5,934 bases of DNA, from the NCBI GenBank assembly GCA_016206275.1, contig JACQRY010000238.1, positions 1-5,934 of the forward strand. Reading direction: 5' to 3'. The notes beneath the pieces are model-generated. The model was not told the DNA's origin and did no database searches. It was given only the letters and a program-made list of their open reading frames with translations. A program made the position numbers and the translations under genes. Numbering within the stretch: position 1 is the first letter of the stretch; every line of letters begins with the position of its first letter. The DNA comes from Nitrososphaerota archaeon (GTDB lineage Archaea; Thermoproteota; Nitrososphaeria; Nitrososphaerales; JACQRY01). Shown here piece by piece: positions 4,627 through 5,934 of the stretch.

Positions 4627-5768
4627 GGCGGTGGCCTCTCGCTAACCGTCAGATGAATCTCCAAAGGTCTGCCGTCTCTAAGCACATTGAAGGTCACCGT
4701 CTGACCCACAGATACATTCTCCTCAAGATAGAGGAGGATGTCATCCAGCTTTCTAACCTTCACATCATCAACTCCTACGACCACATCTCCACCGAGCTCA
4801 ACCTGAACTCCATTAATGTTCTGAAGCCTATTCCCCGCCTTAACACCTGCTTCGGCAGCAGGCCCGTCAGGTGCAACACCCGTGACGAGGAAGCCACGAG
4901 CCTCATTGAGCCCCATAGCTTCAGCTATTTCAGGTGTGACATCTAATCCTGAGATTCCTACAAAGGGATGTTTGAATGTTCCTGAAGCGATAAGGCTTGG
5001 AACCACACGTTTCACCGTGTTTGAAGGAATAGTGAAACCTATGCCTGAGAATGCTCCTGTTCCAGACGCGATAGCAGTATTAACTCCTACAACTCTACCG
5101 TTCAGATCCAGCAAAGGTCCTCCAGAGTTACCTGGGTTCACAGCGGCGTCTATCTGAATTACTCCCACTATTAGAAACCCTCCTACCGCTCTTAATTGAC
5201 GCCCGAGCTGGCTAACGATTCCTGCACTCATAGATCCGCCTAGACCGAAGGGGTTCCCGATGGCTAGGATAGTCTGACCAACTTCGAGATTCGAAGAGTC
5301 TCCAAGGGGGAGTGCAGGATGAGTTCCAGCAGGCAGATCAACTTTGATGACTGCGAGATCGCTATATGGGTCGGCGCCAACCAGACTACCCCTTACATTG
5401 CTTCCATCGATAAAAGACACATCGAAACGTGTTGCACCTTCCACCACATGATTATTAGTCACAATATGGCCTTGACCATCATATACGAAACCCGAGCCTT
5501 GCCCTATGGTTCCCCCAGTAGCCCTAGAAGTTATGGAAACAACAGAGCCTTCGACCACCTTGAAAACATCTTGAGGCGTGAGTTCTCCAGTGACATTAAC
5601 CCTTTGGGAAGACCCAGAATCAAGAGCAGTGTCGACCGGAGAGTTGGTTCCCAGCGAATCAGTGGATGCCGGAGAAGACGTTGGAGCTTGGAGGTATAGT
5701 AGCCCAGCTAAGGCTATGATTGTAATTGTAGCTGCAATTGCCCATGCCTTAATCAATCTGTCAGCCAT
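4623..5768 (-). CDS. Membrane-anchored HtrA/Deg-like serine protease with PDZ domain
   Basis: This is a trypsin-fold S1C protease of 381 residues, probably degrading or refolding damaged proteins on the outer side of the cell membrane. Residues 8-26 form one hydrophobic segment preceded by R4 and K7, predicting a signal anchor with the catalytic part outside. A Ser/Thr/Pro-rich linker follows (28-62). The protease domain spans about 65-262 with the triad H107 (TNNHVV), D137 (YSDLAV) and S215 (NPGNSGGPL), plus the conserved AIGNPFGL at 169-176. One PDZ domain covers about 266-376, with RGFLVTGVAPDGPAAEAGVK and a GGDVVVGVDDVKV strand pair. N58-V-T and N351-V-S are possible N-glycosylation sequons. 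All catalytic residues are present, so activity is expected. The start is ATG, with no ribosome binding site seen. The 3' end overlaps the convergent 122-residue gene by four bases. Confidence 0.94.
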   Translation of the reverse strand: MADRLIKAWAIAATITIIALAGLLYLQAPTSSPASTDSLGTNSPVDTALDSGSSQRVNVTGELTPQDVFKVVEGSVVSITSRATGGTIGQGSGFVYDGQGHIVTNNHVVEGATRFDVSFIDGSNVRGSLVGADPYSDLAVIKVDLPAGTHPALPLGDSSNLEVGQTILAIGNPFGLGGSMSAGIVSQLGRQLRAVGGFLIVGVIQIDAAVNPGNSGGPLLDLNGRVVGVNTAIASGTGAFSGIGFTIPSNTVKRVVPSLIASGTFKHPFVGISGLDVTPEIAEAMGLNEARGFLVTGVAPDGPAAEAGVKAGNRLQNINGVQVELGGDVVVGVDDVKVRKLDDILLYLEENVSVGQTVTFNVLRDGRPLEIHLTVSERPPP

Positions 5769-5772
5769 GTTT

Positions 5773-5889
5773 TCAATATGTTATGAACGGATGTCTAAAA
5801 TAACCTTTTACGGCTTCTGAGGCATGGTCAATCCAAACAGGTTCTGCTAGCGATTCAAGGTGCGTATGTTTATTTCCTTCTTCTAACAT
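5773..5889 (-). CDS. Possible 38-residue ORF directly upstream of the protease
   Basis: An ATG-initiated frame on the minus strand encodes 38 residues beginning MLEEGNKHTHLE and ending RHPFITY, and stops four bases before the protease ATG. The composition is polar and mixed, with several His residues and no cysteines, signal peptide or membrane segment. No family was recognised. The four-base spacing is typical of co-transcribed genes, so it could be a leader peptide or small partner of the protease. Against it, there is no clear Shine-Dalgarno, and the candidate protease TATA box at 5796-5803 lies inside it. The length is also easily reached by chance. Treat as tentative. Confidence 0.3.
   Translation of the reverse strand: MLEEGNKHTHLESLAEPVWIDHASEAVKGYFRHPFITY
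5796..5803 (-). promoter_or_regulatory. Candidate TATA box for the protease gene
   Basis: Read on the minus strand this is TTATTTTA, about 31 bases from the ATG at 5768. It would place transcription start near 5774 and give an almost leaderless message, in line with the lack of a Shine-Dalgarno. It conflicts with the idea that the small ORF at 5773-5889 is part of the same transcript, unless both promoters work. Confidence 0.35.
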
Positions 5890-5934
5890 AAACCCAAATA
5901 TTGTTTAGCGTGCAGAATGATCACCGCCATTAAA

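Noticed and set aside
5319..5699. 126-codon plus-strand ORF opposite the HtrA-like protease.
   Set aside because: Antisense shadow of the catalytic domain; it has no protein-like motif.
5917..5934. ATG at 5917 opening a plus-strand frame MITAIK that runs off the window, possibly a divergent gene start.
   Set aside because: Six codons, no Shine-Dalgarno and only a poorly spaced AT-rich stretch; it cannot be supported.
1..5934. Search for CRISPR arrays, insertion sequences, tRNA or rRNA genes, and defence-type gene clusters.
   Set aside because: No spaced repeats, transposase motifs, tRNA-like folds or known defence domains were seen; the gene content is mostly metabolic and protein-quality functions.

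Overview
The window looks like a chromosomal segment of an archaeon. The supporting signs are an archaeal/actinobacterial-type myo-inositol-1-phosphate synthase, a membrane-anchored HtrA-like protease with one PDZ domain, TATA-like boxes about 25-30 bases before several start codons (leaderless or short-leader transcripts), TTG starts, and tiny zinc-binding proteins. Base composition is moderate, a little under 50% GC by eye. A TACK-group lineage such as Bathyarchaeia would fit, but that placement is a low-confidence inference. No ribosomal, tRNA, mobile-element or CRISPR sequence was found.

Layout, left to right. A UbiD-family prFMN decarboxylase (169-1623, +) is followed by a 253-base spacer. 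Next come a 46-residue zinc-ribbon protein with its own TATA box and Shine-Dalgarno (1877-2017, +) and a Nudix-fold protein with a degraded Nudix box (2153-2641, +). The Nudix gene converges, 30 bases apart, on ino1 (2672-3751, -). The ino1 upstream region is shared divergently with a 33-residue cysteine-rich protein (3977-4078, +) and holds a 26-base near-palindrome. An unrecognised 122-residue protein (4258-4626, +) overlaps by four bases the end of the convergent HtrA-like protease (4623-5768, -). A possible 38-residue ORF lies four bases upstream of the protease start.

The genes do not form one pathway. UbiD may serve archaeal isoprenoid synthesis (anhydromevalonate phosphate decarboxylation) or aromatic acid metabolism. 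Ino1 supplies inositol phosphate for archaeal inositol lipids or related compounds. The protease probably handles protein quality control outside the membrane. Orientation changes and individual promoters suggest mostly single-gene transcription units. I found no clear new multi-gene system. The most distinctive signals are an abrupt synonymous-codon shift inside the ubiD-like gene, the palindrome with flanking direct repeats at 3877-3916, the degenerate Nudix box, and several unannotatable micro-ORFs.
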